Of a stretch of DNA of 64,000 nt, positions 18,322 through 28,242 are shown in pieces. Under the pieces are notes generated by a model. It searched no databases, had not been told where the DNA came from, and saw nothing but the letters and a program-made list of their open reading frames with translations. The stretch covers positions 1,240,001 through 1,304,000 of the forward strand of contig NZ_AP025490.1 of the NCBI RefSeq assembly GCF_024347495.1. The letters run 5' to 3'. Position 1 is the stretch's first letter, and every line of letters begins with the position of its first letter. Both the position numbers and the translations under genes were made by a program. Origin of the DNA: Vibrio gallaecicus (lineage in GTDB: Bacteria; Pseudomonadota; Gammaproteobacteria; Enterobacterales; Vibrionaceae).

Positions 18322-19454
18322 TACAGTTCAAAACCTTCGAAATCGTCGGCGCTTACTTCATTGTCAATCTGACCCACCAAGTAAGAGCTGATTTCAGCTT
18401 CTTGCGGAGCAACTTGCACGTTATCTGAAGATAACCAAGCATTGATCCATGGGATAGGGTTTGACGTTGCTTCTGGGTAAGCAGTACCTAGACCAACAGC
18501 TTGCATACGGATGTTAGTAATGTACTCAACGTATTGGCAAAGAATATCTTTGTTTAGACCAATCATAGAGCCGTCTTTGAATAGGTATTCAGCCCATTCT
18601 TTTTCTTGTTCAGCGGCTTCTTTGAATAGGTCAAAACATTCTTGCTTACACTCTTCAGCAATCTGCATGAATGCGAAGTCATCTTGACCATTACGAAGCA
18701 AGTTGATCATGTGCTGGGTGCCAGTTAGGTGAAGCGCTTCATCACGAGCAATTAGCTTGATGATTTTCGCATTACCTTCCATTAGCTCACGCTCAGCGAA
18801 AGCGAATGAACATGCAAAACTTACGTAGAAACGAATGGCTTCTAGCGCGTTTACAGACATTAGACACACGTAAAGCTTCTTCTTCAGATCATGAAGTGAA
18901 ACCTTAACCTCTTCACCATTGATGCTGTGGTTGCCTTCACCGTAGCGGTGGTAATCTGCTGTTAGCTTGATTAGGTCATCGTAGTAAAACGCGATGTCTT
19001 TAGCACGCTTAAGGATTTCTTCATTTTCAACGATGTCGTCAAATACAACACCCGGATCATTGACGATATTACGGATGATGTGCGTGTAAGAACGAGAGTG
19101 AATCGTTTCAGAGAAAGACCATGTTTCAATCCACGTTTCTACTTCTGGTAGTGATACCAGAGGGAGCAGGGCTACGTTAGGGCTACGACCTTGGATAGAA
19201 TCGAGAAGCGTTTGGTACTTCAAGTTTGAGATGAAGATGTGTTTCTCGTGATCCGGAAGTTTGTTGTAGTCAATACGGTCGCTTGAAACATCCACTTCTT
19301 CTGGGCGCCAGAAGAAAGAAAGCTGCTTTTCGATAAGCTTTTCGAAAATTTCAAACTTTTGTTGGTCGTAACGAGCAACGTTTACTGATTGACCTAAGAA
19401 CATTGGCTCTTTTAATTGGTCATTCTTGTTTTGAGAAAAAGTACTGTAAGCCAT
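18321..19454 (-). CDS. nrdB: Class Ia ribonucleotide reductase beta subunit
   Basis: NrdB carries the diiron-tyrosyl radical used to start ribonucleotide reduction. The 377 residues match the family length (E. coli 376). The radical tyrosine lies in [10 protein letters not shown], iron ligands are seen in [12 protein letters not shown], and the C-terminal tail ending DDFEGFEL is the peptide that docks onto NrdA. It lies 125 bases downstream of nrdA and overlaps yfaE by one base. Confidence 0.98.
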   Translation of the reverse strand: MAYSTFSQNKNDQLKEPMFLGQSVNVARYDQQKFEIFEKLIEKQLSFFWRPEEVDVSSDRIDYNKLPDHEKHIFISNLKYQTLLDSIQGRSPNVALLPLVSLPEVETWIETWSFSETIHSRSYTHIIRNIVNDPGVVFDDIVENEEILKRAKDIAFYYDDLIKLTADYHRYGEGNHSINGEEVKVSLHDLKKKLYVCLMSVNALEAIRFYVSFACSFAFAERELMEGNAKIIKLIARDEALHLTGTQHMINLLRNGQDDFAFMQIAEECKQECFDLFKEAAEQEKEWAEYLFKDGSMIGLNKDILCQYVEYITNIRMQAVGLGTAYPEATSNPIPWINAWLSSDNVQVAPQEAEISSYLVGQIDNEVSADDFEGFEL

Positions 19455-19579
19455 GACTGCCTCAATTCCTTTAAAAACCTATTTCATGAACAGGTCTTGT
19501 TAATACTTTTACAGAAAGGAAGCCATGTTCCTTTCTGTATTTTAATTTGTCTAGATAAAGCGCTTTTTAGAAAAGCAGC

Positions 19580-21862
19580 TTAGATCTTACAACCGCCGCC
19601 TTCACAATCTTCTTCAGGCACTTGGACTGCATCACCCTGATCATCTTTAGCACCATCACGAGTGTTGTGGTAGTAAAGCGTTTTAACACCGTACTTATAT
19701 GCAGTCAGCAAGTCTTGAAGAAGTTTCTTCATAGGGACTTTACCGCTCTCGTAACCACTTGGATCATAATTTGTGTTTGCAGAGATAGCTTGGTCAACAA
19801 ATTTTTGCATGATACCCACTAAATGCAGGTAACCATCGTTCGAACCAATGTTCCAAAGCAGCTCGTAGTTATCTTTTAGATTAACGAAGTCAGGAACAAC
19901 CTGTTTCAAAATGCCATCTTTAGAGGCTTTAATTGAAACAAAACCACGTGGTGGCTCAATACCGTTTGTTGCGTTAGAAATCTGAGATGACGTCTCAGAA
20001 GGCATAAGTGCAGTCAGTGTTGAGTTACGTAGACCATGTTCCATTATCTCTTCACGAAGAGAGTCCCAATCGTAATGCAGTGGTTCATCACATACTAAAT
20101 CGATATCTTTCTTATAAGTATCGATTGGCAGTAGACCTTTCGCATAGTTGGTTTCGTTGAACAGCGGGCACTTACCTTGCTCTTTTGCTAGTGCTACAGA
20201 TGCTTTTAGTAAGTGATACTGAATCGCTTCAAAAGTACGGTGAGTAAGGCCGTTTGCACTGCCATCTGAGTATTTCACGCCATTCTTTGCTAGGTAGTAA
20301 GCGAAGTTGATAACACCAACACCTAGAGTACGACGGTTCATTGTCGATTTGTATGCTGCTGGAAGCGGGTAATCTTGATAGTCCAGTAAGGCATCAAGAG
20401 CACGAACGACCAGTTCAGATAGCTCAGCTAAATCATCCAACTCGTTAATTGCACCTAGGTTAAACGCTGAAAGCGTACATAGTGCAATTTCACCTTCGTC
20501 ATCTTCTACGTTCTTAAGCGGCTTCGTTGGAAGTGCAATTTCTAGACATAGGTTCGATTGACGAACAGGTGCAACTTCAGAGTCGAACGGGCTGTGTGTA
20601 TTACAGTGATCAACGTTCTGAATGTAGATACGGCCAGTCGAAGCGCGCTCTTGCATAAGAAGAGAGAACAGCTCAACTGCTTTAACAGTCTCACGCTTAA
20701 TAGATGGGTCGTTTTCGTATTTAACGTATAGCGCTTCGAAACGCTCTTGGTTTTCGAAGAAAGCATCGTATAAACCAGGAACATCAGAAGGAGAGAATAG
20801 GCTGATGTTGCCACCTTGAACTAGTCGAGCATACATTAGTTTGTTCAACTGTACGCCGTAATCCATGTGACGAACACGGTTCTCTTCAACACCACGGTTA
20901 TTCTTAAGTACCAGTAGAGATTGTACTTCACCGTGCCATAGTGGGTAGAACACAGTTGCTGCGCCACCACGAACACCACCTTGAGAACAGCATTTTACGG
21001 CTGTTTGGAAGTATTTGTAGAATGGAATACAACCAGTGTGGAATGCTTCACCGTTACGGATTTCAGAACCAAGCGCACGGATTCGACCAGCATTGATGCC
21101 AATACCAGCACGTTGAGAAACGTAACGAACAATTGAGCTTGCTGTTGCGTTAATTGAATCTAAGCTGTCTCCACATTCAATCAGTACACATGAACTGAAT
21201 TGACGCGTAGGAGTACGTACACCAGACATGATAGGTGTTGGTAGAGAAATCTTGAACGTGGAAGATGCATCGTAAAAACGTTTTATATAGTCAATACGTG
21301 TCGATTTTGGGTACTTAGCGAATAGACAAGCAGCAACTAAAATGTAAAGGAATTGAGCACTTTCATAGATCTCTTTCGTTACACGGTTTTGAACGAAGTA
21401 TTTACCTTCAAGCTGTTTTACCGCGGCGTACGAAAAATCTAGGTCACGTTTATGGTCCAGATACTCATCAAGCTCTTCAAATTCAGCTTTAGTGTAATCT
21501 TCCATTAAGTGGCTATCGTATTTACCCATATCAACTAGTTTTGCAACGTGTTCATATAGAGCTGGCGGCTCGTATTGACCGTACGCTTTTTTACGTAGGT
21601 GGAATACAGATAAACGAGCTGCTAAATATTGATAATCAGGAGTCTCTTCAGAGATAAGATCCGCAGCTGATTTGATGATAGTTTCATGAATATCAGTTGT
21701 GGTGATGCCATCATAGAATTGAATGTGAGCTTTCAATTCTACTTGTGATACAGATACGTTGTGCAGGCCTTCAGCTGCCCAAGTAATCACACGGTGGATC
21801 TTTTCTAGATCAATGGTTTCTTTACGACCGTTACGCTTAGTAACAGTAAGTTGTTGGTTCAT
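19580..21862 (-). CDS. nrdA: Class Ia ribonucleotide reductase alpha subunit
   Basis: NrdA reduces ribonucleoside diphosphates to deoxyribonucleotides. The 760 residues (E. coli 761) begin with an ATP-cone allosteric domain (about 5-95). The catalytic barrel includes SSCVLIECGDS, NLCLEI and the TALMPSETSSQISNATNGIEP segment. The C-terminal redox pair is in CEGGGCKI. It is first in nrdAB-yfaE. The upstream region carries NrdR-like boxes and a DnaA box, which fits cell-cycle and dATP-linked control. Confidence 0.98.
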   Translation of the reverse strand: MNQQLTVTKRNGRKETIDLEKIHRVITWAAEGLHNVSVSQVELKAHIQFYDGITTTDIHETIIKSAADLISEETPDYQYLAARLSVFHLRKKAYGQYEPPALYEHVAKLVDMGKYDSHLMEDYTKAEFEELDEYLDHKRDLDFSYAAVKQLEGKYFVQNRVTKEIYESAQFLYILVAACLFAKYPKSTRIDYIKRFYDASSTFKISLPTPIMSGVRTPTRQFSSCVLIECGDSLDSINATASSIVRYVSQRAGIGINAGRIRALGSEIRNGEAFHTGCIPFYKYFQTAVKCCSQGGVRGGAATVFYPLWHGEVQSLLVLKNNRGVEENRVRHMDYGVQLNKLMYARLVQGGNISLFSPSDVPGLYDAFFENQERFEALYVKYENDPSIKRETVKAVELFSLLMQERASTGRIYIQNVDHCNTHSPFDSEVAPVRQSNLCLEIALPTKPLKNVEDDEGEIALCTLSAFNLGAINELDDLAELSELVVRALDALLDYQDYPLPAAYKSTMNRRTLGVGVINFAYYLAKNGVKYSDGSANGLTHRTFEAIQYHLLKASVALAKEQGKCPLFNETNYAKGLLPIDTYKKDIDLVCDEPLHYDWDSLREEIMEHGLRNSTLTALMPSETSSQISNATNGIEPPRGFVSIKASKDGILKQVVPDFVNLKDNYELLWNIGSNDGYLHLVGIMQKFVDQAISANTNYDPSGYESGKVPMKKLLQDLLTAYKYGVKTLYYHNTRDGAKDDQGDAVQVPEEDCEGGGCKI

Positions 21863-21958
21863 TCTGCTTTATTTCCCTAACAAATCTGATAAAAGCCGTT
21901 TTTTTGAATATTTGTGTGTAATTTTTGTAAATTACATGACGGCTTTGTGATCTTGCTC

Positions 21959-21995
21959 TACCCATATATTGTAGCTTAAACACTACATATAGGGG
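21959..21995 (-). promoter_or_regulatory. Two NrdR-like boxes upstream of nrdA
   Basis: The 16-mers at 21980-21995 (ACACTACATATAGGGG) and 21959-21974 (TACCCATATATTGTAG) resemble the NrdR consensus acaCwATATATwGtgt; the first fits better. Their centres are 21 bp apart, two helical turns, as expected for cooperative NrdR binding. NrdR represses ribonucleotide reductase genes. Confidence 0.65.
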
Positions 21996-22064
21996 TCATT
22001 TGCTTGTTGGGTTACAAGATAGTGCTGTCAGTGATATTTTTCAAGGTACATAAATGGGAAGGCT

Positions 22065-22073
22065 TGTGGATAA
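22065..22073. promoter_or_regulatory. DnaA box upstream of nrdA
   Basis: TGTGGATAA is the exact complement of the DnaA consensus TTATCCACA. It lies about 200 bp upstream of nrdA; DnaA is known to regulate nrdAB in E. coli. I see only one perfect copy here. Confidence 0.6.
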
Positions 22074-22285
22074 CTGCAAATTTGAAAAAAAACTGTTAGT
22101 ACTTACTAACTGATGGCGTTAGCTAGGACTTGATTGTAGAAAAATAGCGTTTTGCTGCTGGTTTAAATTTGAAGGGTAATAAAAAAAAATCTCTTGATCT
22201 TTGGCTAAAAAAGGCAGTCGAATTCGGGTGGTTATTTTTAAATCACAGCTGGTTAAAATGGAATCTAGAGCACGAAAAATAGACT

Positions 22286-22324
22286 GAAAAAGGTCGCAGT
22301 TTTATGGTATTTGCAACCTTTTTC
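22286..22324 (-). terminator. Terminator of ubiG
   Basis: GAAAAAGGTCGCA (22286-22298) pairs with TGCAACCTTTTTC (22312-22324), one mismatch. On the minus strand the stem is followed by Ts. It lies about 45 bases past the ubiG stop codon. Confidence 0.75.
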
Positions 22325-22369
22325 ATTAGTCTATTTACAAATAGTTTTCGGTAATCATATTAATATCAA

Positions 22370-23080
22370 CTAGGCAAAGTTCTGAGTATGAACGATGTAA
22401 TTAACATCTACGTTACTTCCTAGGCGGTAGCTATCTGTCAGTGGGTTGTAATGAAGCCCTGTGATACCCAATTCTTGAAGAGGAGTAGAATCAATCATCT
22501 TGATTAACTCTGCAGGTCGAATGAACTTTTCATGCTCGTGAGTCCCTTCAGGAACGATCTTGAGTAGCTTTTCTGCACCAACAATCGCAAATAAATATGA
22601 TTTTAAGTTGCGATTTAAAGTGGAGAAGAACACGTGTCCGTTTGGTTTTACCAATTTGGCACAAGCCGTGATTACGGATTGTGGGTCTGGCACATGTTCC
22701 AACATTTCCATGCACGTGACGACATCATAAGTTTGCGGGTTTTGTTCTGCATGATCTTCAATCGTGCTTTGAATGTAATCTAGCTTGGTGCCTGTTTCTA
22801 ACGCGTGCAAACGAGCAACTTCAAGAGGTTCCTTACCCATATCTAAACCTGTGACAACAGCCCCTTCAATAGCCATACTTTCGGCTAAGATTCCGCCGCC
22901 ACAGCCAACATCAAGAACTTTCTTACCAAATAAGCCATCGGCTTTTTCTAGCACATAATTTAGACGTAGCGGGTTGATTTGATGAAGTGGCTTAAACTCG
23001 CCTTCGAGATCCCACCAACGTGAAGCCATGTCTTCAAACTTTTTGATTTCTGCTGGGTCTACGTTTTGCGTTTTAGTCAT
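22370..23080 (-). CDS. ubiG: Ubiquinone biosynthesis O-methyltransferase
   Basis: UbiG carries out both O-methylations in ubiquinone synthesis. The 236-residue protein has the SAM-binding motif [11 protein letters not shown], the acidic loop GLDMG and motif post-[12 protein letters not shown] chose the start MTKTQNVDP at 23080 because it matches the family N-terminus; an open frame extends 39 codons upstream without similarity. It is divergent from gyrA, as in other enterobacteria and vibrios. Confidence 0.95.
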   Translation of the reverse strand: MTKTQNVDPAEIKKFEDMASRWWDLEGEFKPLHQINPLRLNYVLEKADGLFGKKVLDVGCGGGILAESMAIEGAVVTGLDMGKEPLEVARLHALETGTKLDYIQSTIEDHAEQNPQTYDVVTCMEMLEHVPDPQSVITACAKLVKPNGHVFFSTLNRNLKSYLFAIVGAEKLLKIVPEGTHEHEKFIRPAELIKMIDSTPLQELGITGLHYNPLTDSYRLGSNVDVNYIVHTQNFA

Positions 23081-23363
23081 AATCGGCATTTCCAAGTTTA
23101 ATAATGCATCCATGAAGTTGTGAGCATTATAACTTGGCTTTTCTTGCTGACCAGAAGTTCTACAAATTTGCTGATTTGTTGTCTGTAAAGTAGCCAACTA
23201 TCAGCAAGATATGTTGGCAGCGTGCAATTTCTCGCCAATTGATTAGCAACAAGGCTCACAAGATGATAAAAGGAAGGGGAAAGTGATGCCTCAGTAGGTA
23301 AATTTGTGTTATATTTTTCGGTCTTATACGTATTCAAAAATACGATCTGACTATAGAGGGAAA

Positions 23364-23375
23364 ATGGCTCTATGA
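23364..23375 (+). promoter_or_regulatory. Three-codon minimal ORF overlapping the gyrA start
   Basis: ATG GCT CTA TGA begins right after GAGGGAAA, and its stop codon overlaps the gyrA ATG at 23372. The best Shine-Dalgarno bases are 11 bases from the gyrA start but 3 from this upstream ATG. This could couple gyrA translation to a Met-Ala-Leu minigene, or the upstream ATG may simply be unused. Confidence 0.35.
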
Positions 23376-26029
23376 GCGATCTAGCGAAAGAGATCACGCC
23401 CGTAAACATTGAAGATGAGCTAAGAGGTTCATACCTAGACTACGCGATGTCCGTCATCGTTGGTCGTGCTCTTCCAGATGTGCGTGATGGCCTAAAACCA
23501 GTACACCGCCGCGTTTTGTTCGCGATGAATGTACTTGGTAATGATTGGAACAAAGCATATAAAAAGTCTGCTCGTGTAGTAGGCGATGTAATCGGTAAAT
23601 ATCACCCACATGGTGATAGCGCAGTGTACGATACTATCGTACGTATGGCTCAGCCGTTCTCGCTACGCTACATGCTAGTTGATGGCCAAGGTAACTTTGG
23701 TTCTATCGATGGCGACTCAGCAGCTGCAATGCGTTATACGGAAGTCCGTATGGCGAAAATTGCGCACGAGCTTTTGGCTGACCTTGACAAAGAAACCGTG
23801 GACTATGTACCTAACTATGATGGTACAGAGCAAATTCCAGCGGTTCTGCCGACAAAAATTCCTAACCTATTGGTAAACGGTGCTTCTGGTATCGCGGTAG
23901 GTATGGCTACCAACATTCCACCTCATAACCTAGGTGAAGTCGTTGATGGCTGTTTAGCATTTATCAATAATGAAGATATCACTATTGATGAGCTAATGGA
24001 CTACATCCCTGGTCCTGATTTCCCGACAGCAGCACTGATTAGTGGTCGTAAAGGCATCGTAGATGCTTACAAGACAGGTCGTGGTAAAGTTTACATGCGT
24101 TCAAAAGCGGATATTGAAGTAGAGAAAAATGGTAAAGAAACCATTATCGTTACTGAGATCCCTTACCAAGTAAACAAAGCTCGATTGATCGAAAAGATTG
24201 CTGAGCTGGTTAAAGATAAGAAAGTTGAAGGCATTAGCGCTCTACGTGACGAATCTGATAAAGATGGTATGCGTATTGTTATTGAATGTAAGCGTGATGC
24301 TGTAGGTGAAGTTGTTCTGAACAACCTTTACTCACAAACTCAACTTCAAACTACTTTCGGCATCAACATGGTTGCGTTGAATAACGGACAACCACAACTT
24401 TTCAACATTAAAGATATGTTGAAGTGTTTTGTTGATCACCGTCGTGAAGTGGTTACACGTCGTACTATCTTCGAATTGAAGAAAGCGCGCGACCGTGCAC
24501 ATATTTTGGAAGCTCTATCTTTAGCGCTTGCAAACATTGATGAAATCATTGAACTGATCCGAAACGCACCGACACCGGCTGAAGCGAAAGCAGGCCTTGT
24601 TGCTCGTGGTTGGGAACTGGGCAATGTTGCTGCAATGCTTGAACGTGCTGGTACTGATGCAGCTCGTCCTGATTGGCTTGAAGATCAATACGGTATCCGT
24701 GATGGTCAATACTTCCTAACGGAAACACAAGCACAAGCTATTCTAGAACTTCGCTTACACCGTTTAACCGGTCTTGAGCACGAGAAGATTCTAGACGAGT
24801 ACAAGGCACTTCTAGAAGAAATCGCTGAGCTAATGCATATTCTTGCAAGCACTGAGCGTTTGATGGAAGTGATCCGTGAAGAGTTAGAAACAGTACGTGA
24901 TATCTATGGCGATGAACGTCGTACTGAAATCACAGCTGCTGTTCATGATATCGACATGGAAGAGCTAATTGCTCAAGAAGACGTTGTAGTAACGCTTTCA
25001 AATGCTGGTTACGTTAAGTACCAAATCCTAAGCGACTACGAAGCTCAGCGTCGTGGTGGTAAAGGTAAGAGTGCGACTAAGATGAAAGATGAGGATTACA
25101 TTGAGCGTCTGCTTGTTGCTAATACTCACGATAACATCTTATGTTTCTCTACTCGTGGTAAGACATACCGTCTGAAAGTTTATCAACTACCGCAAGCGAG
25201 CCGTACTGCTCGTGGTAAGCCTATCGTTAACATTCTTCCTCTAGAAGACGGTGAGCGTATTACGGCTATCCTGCCTGTTTCTGAATTCTCAAATGAGAAA
25301 TTTATCTTCATGGCAACGGGTGACGGTACTGTTAAGAAGACATCATTGGATCAATTCGCAAACGTACGTGCTAACGGTCTAATCGCTGTTAACTTGCGTG
25401 ACGATGATTCACTGATTGGCGTTGATATTACTGATGGTAATAGTGACATCATGCTGTTCTCGAAATCGGGCAAAGTTGTTCGCTTCAACGAGGACAAAGT
25501 ACGTCCAATGGGTCGTACAGCCTCTGGTGTTCGTGGTATGAAGCTTCCAGAAGAGGATCAAGTGGTTTCACTAATTGTTCCTTCAAACGAAGGCGATATC
25601 CTAACTGTGACTCAAAACGGTTACGGTAAGCGTACTGAGCTGGCTGAATACCCAACGAAAGGCCGTGCAACGCAAGGTGTAGTATCTATCAAAGTCTCTG
25701 ATCGTAATGGTCCAGTTGTTGGCGCTGTTCAAGTTGAAGAAGGCGATGAAATGATGATGATCACTGACGCAGGTACATTAGTACGTACTCGCGTAGCGGA
25801 AGTAAGCCAAGTTGGTCGTAATACTCAGGGTGTAACATTGATTCGTACTTCTGAAGACGAAAATGTTGTAGCTCTACAGCGAATCGATGAAGTAGAAGAA
25901 GCTGAAATACTTGATGAGGAAACTCAAGAAGGTGAACAAGCTTCAAATGAATCTACAGATGTTAATGCAGCCGATGCAGAAGCAAAAGATGTAGAAACAC
26001 CTAAAGCAGACGAGGAAGATTCAGAATAA
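23372..26029 (+). CDS. gyrA: DNA gyrase subunit A
   Basis: GyrA is the DNA-cleaving subunit of gyrase. At 885 residues it is slightly longer than E. coli's 875. The catalytic tyrosine is in AAAMRYTE (about Y122). The quinolone-determining region reads GDSAVYD with Ser83 and Asp87, the susceptible residues. The C-terminal half has the six-bladed DNA-wrapping domain with a GyrA-box (QRRGGKG, about 559-565). A long acidic tail rich in Glu, Asp and Ala ends the protein. It has its own terminator. Confidence 0.98.
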   Translation: MSDLAKEITPVNIEDELRGSYLDYAMSVIVGRALPDVRDGLKPVHRRVLFAMNVLGNDWNKAYKKSARVVGDVIGKYHPHGDSAVYDTIVRMAQPFSLRYMLVDGQGNFGSIDGDSAAAMRYTEVRMAKIAHELLADLDKETVDYVPNYDGTEQIPAVLPTKIPNLLVNGASGIAVGMATNIPPHNLGEVVDGCLAFINNEDITIDELMDYIPGPDFPTAALISGRKGIVDAYKTGRGKVYMRSKADIEVEKNGKETIIVTEIPYQVNKARLIEKIAELVKDKKVEGISALRDESDKDGMRIVIECKRDAVGEVVLNNLYSQTQLQTTFGINMVALNNGQPQLFNIKDMLKCFVDHRREVVTRRTIFELKKARDRAHILEALSLALANIDEIIELIRNAPTPAEAKAGLVARGWELGNVAAMLERAGTDAARPDWLEDQYGIRDGQYFLTETQAQAILELRLHRLTGLEHEKILDEYKALLEEIAELMHILASTERLMEVIREELETVRDIYGDERRTEITAAVHDIDMEELIAQEDVVVTLSNAGYVKYQILSDYEAQRRGGKGKSATKMKDEDYIERLLVANTHDNILCFSTRGKTYRLKVYQLPQASRTARGKPIVNILPLEDGERITAILPVSEFSNEKFIFMATGDGTVKKTSLDQFANVRANGLIAVNLRDDDSLIGVDITDGNSDIMLFSKSGKVVRFNEDKVRPMGRTASGVRGMKLPEEDQVVSLIVPSNEGDILTVTQNGYGKRTELAEYPTKGRATQGVVSIKVSDRNGPVVGAVQVEEGDEMMMITDAGTLVRTRVAEVSQVGRNTQGVTLIRTSEDENVVALQRIDEVEEAEILDEETQEGEQASNESTDVNAADAEAKDVETPKADEEDSE

Positions 26030-26051
26030 TTTTTTGGATTCTTTGTTTGTA

Positions 26052-26083
26052 AAAAAACCGAGCTTTTTAGCTCGGTTTTTTTA
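26052..26083 (+). terminator. Terminator of gyrA
   Basis: AAAAAACCGAGCT pairs perfectly with AGCTCGGTTTTTT around a TTTT loop and continues into Ts. It begins about 20 bases after the gyrA stop. Confidence 0.93.
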
Positions 26084-26200
26084 TGTCCGAATTGATCGTG
26101 AATAGGATACAAACTTGAATTCTCGATTAAAATATATACTCAACAATAAGAATACTCGAACCTAATAATTAAAGGCGAGAGCTTTTATCTTGGAGAGAAA

Positions 26201-26833
26201 ATGGATTTTTGGCTATTGATTGCAATGATTTTAATGGGGGCATTTATATTGCTTTTGACCCTCAGCTTTACTCATACCAAGAAAGTCAGGAGCTCAAACT
26301 TTAAACTTACTATTTTTGTATTGTTGGCTAGTGTTGGTATATGGTTCCTTCTTAAGCAAGAACCACCTAAGTCAGAAGATATAACGGTAAGTAGTTTCAA
26401 CGCCACAGAATACGTAGAAGAATTACAAGATAGTTTAAGGCTCAACCCAAACCAAGCTGAATTGTGGTTTCAACTTGGCGGGACATACGTTCAAAGCGGA
26501 GATTACGACTCAGCATTAACTTGTTTCGAATATGCGATTAGATTAAGTGACGATGTAACTTCTAGTCTATACTCCGCAAAAGCATCCGCTCTTTACTATG
26601 TTAATGCACAAACTATTAACAAAGATGTAAGAGATCTGTTGGACTCTTCTTTGGCATTGGATCCATACGATCGTACTGCTTTGATCTTAATCGCAAGTGA
26701 TCATTTTATCAGCTCTCGATATGAAGAAGCGATCCTAGTGTGGACCCGACTTTTAGACTCTAACCAGCAAGGCATAGACAGAGTGTCTTTGATTCATTCA
26801 ATTAACCAAGCCAAACAACTTATACGTAAATAA
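26201..26833 (+). CDS. TPR membrane protein, NrfG/CcmI-like
   Basis: A 210-residue protein with two N-terminal membrane segments (about 3-23 and 33-52) followed by a periplasmic tetratricopeptide domain (about 65-205; a clear repeat is AELWFQLGGTYVQSGDYDSALTCFEYAIRL). This is the layout of NrfG/CcmI-type cytochrome c maturation chaperones, which hold apocytochrome for the haem lyase. It lies 1.4 kb from the end of nrfA, separated by the kinase-fold gene, so a role in NrfA maturation is an inference from fold and neighbourhood. Confidence 0.7.
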   Translation: MDFWLLIAMILMGAFILLLTLSFTHTKKVRSSNFKLTIFVLLASVGIWFLLKQEPPKSEDITVSSFNATEYVEELQDSLRLNPNQAELWFQLGGTYVQSGDYDSALTCFEYAIRLSDDVTSSLYSAKASALYYVNAQTINKDVRDLLDSSLALDPYDRTALILIASDHFISSRYEEAILVWTRLLDSNQQGIDRVSLIHSINQAKQLIRK

Positions 26834-26871
26834 GCGCTTTAACAAAGAGCATAGACATGGATGAATTCTAT

Positions 26872-26916
26872 GCCAAGCCAAGCCAAGCCAAGCCAAGCCA
26901 AGCCAAGCCAAGTCAA
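26872..26916. repeat. Pentanucleotide repeat (GCCAA)8 plus one variant unit
   Basis: Eight perfect GCCAA units (26872-26911) are followed by a variant GTCAA. The variant supplies the TGA stop of the minus-strand kinase-fold gene (26913-26915). If it were GCCAA, that protein would gain 14 repeat-encoded residues before TAG. Such tracts change length by slippage. Confidence 0.95.
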
Positions 26917-27998
26917 GTTAGTTGATATTGGTTAACTAGTTGTTCCTTAACCTTATATTGTTTGAGCAGATCTGCTTGCGATTTCTTATGATTTTGGTAG
27001 AAAAGTGCTTCTTCTTTCTTGAGTAATTCGTAGTGTTTATCCAGCATTTCTAGCACGGACTTGACCCTCTTCTTAGTGGTTGCTGTACAGCTCTTCCCAC
27101 CCAAATCATCTTCAATATCAAGTACATGTGATCGGAACATTTCAGCGATATACAGTTCATTCAACGCTTCTGGCGTTTTAAGTGCTTTCTCATAGGAATA
27201 TATCAACCCTTTAATGTGCTGAATTACATCAATACTTGCCGAGTTTTCTTTAAGCCATATGAGTTTCTGATTAAGTATCTTTAAGGCTTCTTCTTTAATT
27301 ATTTTGAAATAAGCAATCGCGTCTTTATCGTTTAAGTTCTGGGAGCAAAGCCACCCGGATAAAAAGCGAGTCTCAAACCTTTCAAAAGATTGAAAGATTG
27401 GATCATTCATCCCGTTACTATTTAATTCATTCAATGGATCAAAGCTATACATATAACCAAAATCAAACAGAGTAATATTGTGATCATCATCTACGATTAA
27501 ATTACCTTGGCTTAAATCCCACTCGAATAAACCTGTTTTTTCACAAGATAGAAGTGTTGAGAAAAGTTGAGCAATAGTGTTTCTTTCTATACGTGTTAAA
27601 AGGTTACCTTCGATCCAGTCAGACAAAATAATGCCTTGTCGATAATCGGCATAAATAGTGGAGACGATGTGTCTAAACTCGTTTGAAGTTGTAGGATCAT
27701 CTTTACGTCCTTGAAGATCATGTCGGCGTTGTACTTCATTTAGAAATGAATACTTACCATCTAAGTTTTTTACTTTAGAAGTTGTTCTTTTTTTCTTAAG
27801 CGTGAAGTGGTTACCTGCAATGTTCAAGTGATACACAGTCGCGGTTAACCCGCTGTCGAAAGTTTCTATTACATAAGGCGAGTCTGATGTGATCTGAGCT
27901 AGTTGATCAGGTGGGATAGGGCAGTGGTTAGCCGAACCGACTATAAGGTTTTGCCCACTTTCATCAAACGATTTTTGTTCTAGTTGGCGATGGTTCAT
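26913..27998 (-). CDS. Orphan protein-kinase-like / APH-fold protein
   Basis: A 361-residue soluble protein of unknown role with a kinase-like fold. A lysine-rich strand (HFTLKKKR, about 64-71) could hold the ATP-binding lysine. The catalytic loop WDLSQGN gives D161 and N166 with the same spacing as HxDLxPGN in aminoglycoside/choline kinases, and the metal-binding DFG is at 179-181. So the active-site residues appear present. The C-terminal 130 residues are helical and Lys/Glu-rich. It is monocistronic between nrfG-like and nrfA genes. Its stop codon lies in a pentanucleotide repeat. The substrate cannot be told from the sequence. Confidence 0.7.
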   Translation of the reverse strand: MNHRQLEQKSFDESGQNLIVGSANHCPIPPDQLAQITSDSPYVIETFDSGLTATVYHLNIAGNHFTLKKKRTTSKVKNLDGKYSFLNEVQRRHDLQGRKDDPTTSNEFRHIVSTIYADYRQGIILSDWIEGNLLTRIERNTIAQLFSTLLSCEKTGLFEWDLSQGNLIVDDDHNITLFDFGYMYSFDPLNELNSNGMNDPIFQSFERFETRFLSGWLCSQNLNDKDAIAYFKIIKEEALKILNQKLIWLKENSASIDVIQHIKGLIYSYEKALKTPEALNELYIAEMFRSHVLDIEDDLGGKSCTATTKKRVKSVLEMLDKHYELLKKEEALFYQNHKKSQADLLKQYKVKEQLVNQYQLT

Positions 27999-28136
27999 AA
28001 GTTAGCCTCAAATGAGTAGGGCTAAATAACATATATTATTAACTAGTGGCTTTGGCTCACCCTAAATGAATTTTATAAAGGATGAGTATTGAGGGTGAGG
28101 GAGTATTTGGAAGGACTATTATTGATTAACTCTACA

Positions 28137-28168
28137 ATAAAAAACCAGCCGAGGAACAGGCTGGTTTT
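28137..28168 (-). terminator. Terminator of nrfA
   Basis: On the minus strand AAAACCAGCC pairs with GGCTGGTTTT around an eight-base loop and runs into six Ts. It lies about 75 bases past the nrfA stop. Confidence 0.9.
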
Positions 28169-28242
28169 AATCATGTGCTTATTGCTTTGTCGTTTGATAA
28201 AGCAGAGTTCTGCTATGAGAGTCGGTAAGTGATACTCATAAT

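Larger units (their letters stand above)
21863..22369. other. Regulatory region upstream of nrdA
   Basis: This 507-base gap holds no gene. It contains the nrdA promoter region (minus strand) with two NrdR-like boxes, one perfect DnaA box and AT-rich tracts, and on its right side the terminator of ubiG. Confidence 0.6.

Noticed and set aside
23081..23197. N-terminal extension of UbiG by 39 residues
   Set aside because: The extension has no family similarity and runs into the divergent gyrA promoter region; the internal start matches the family.
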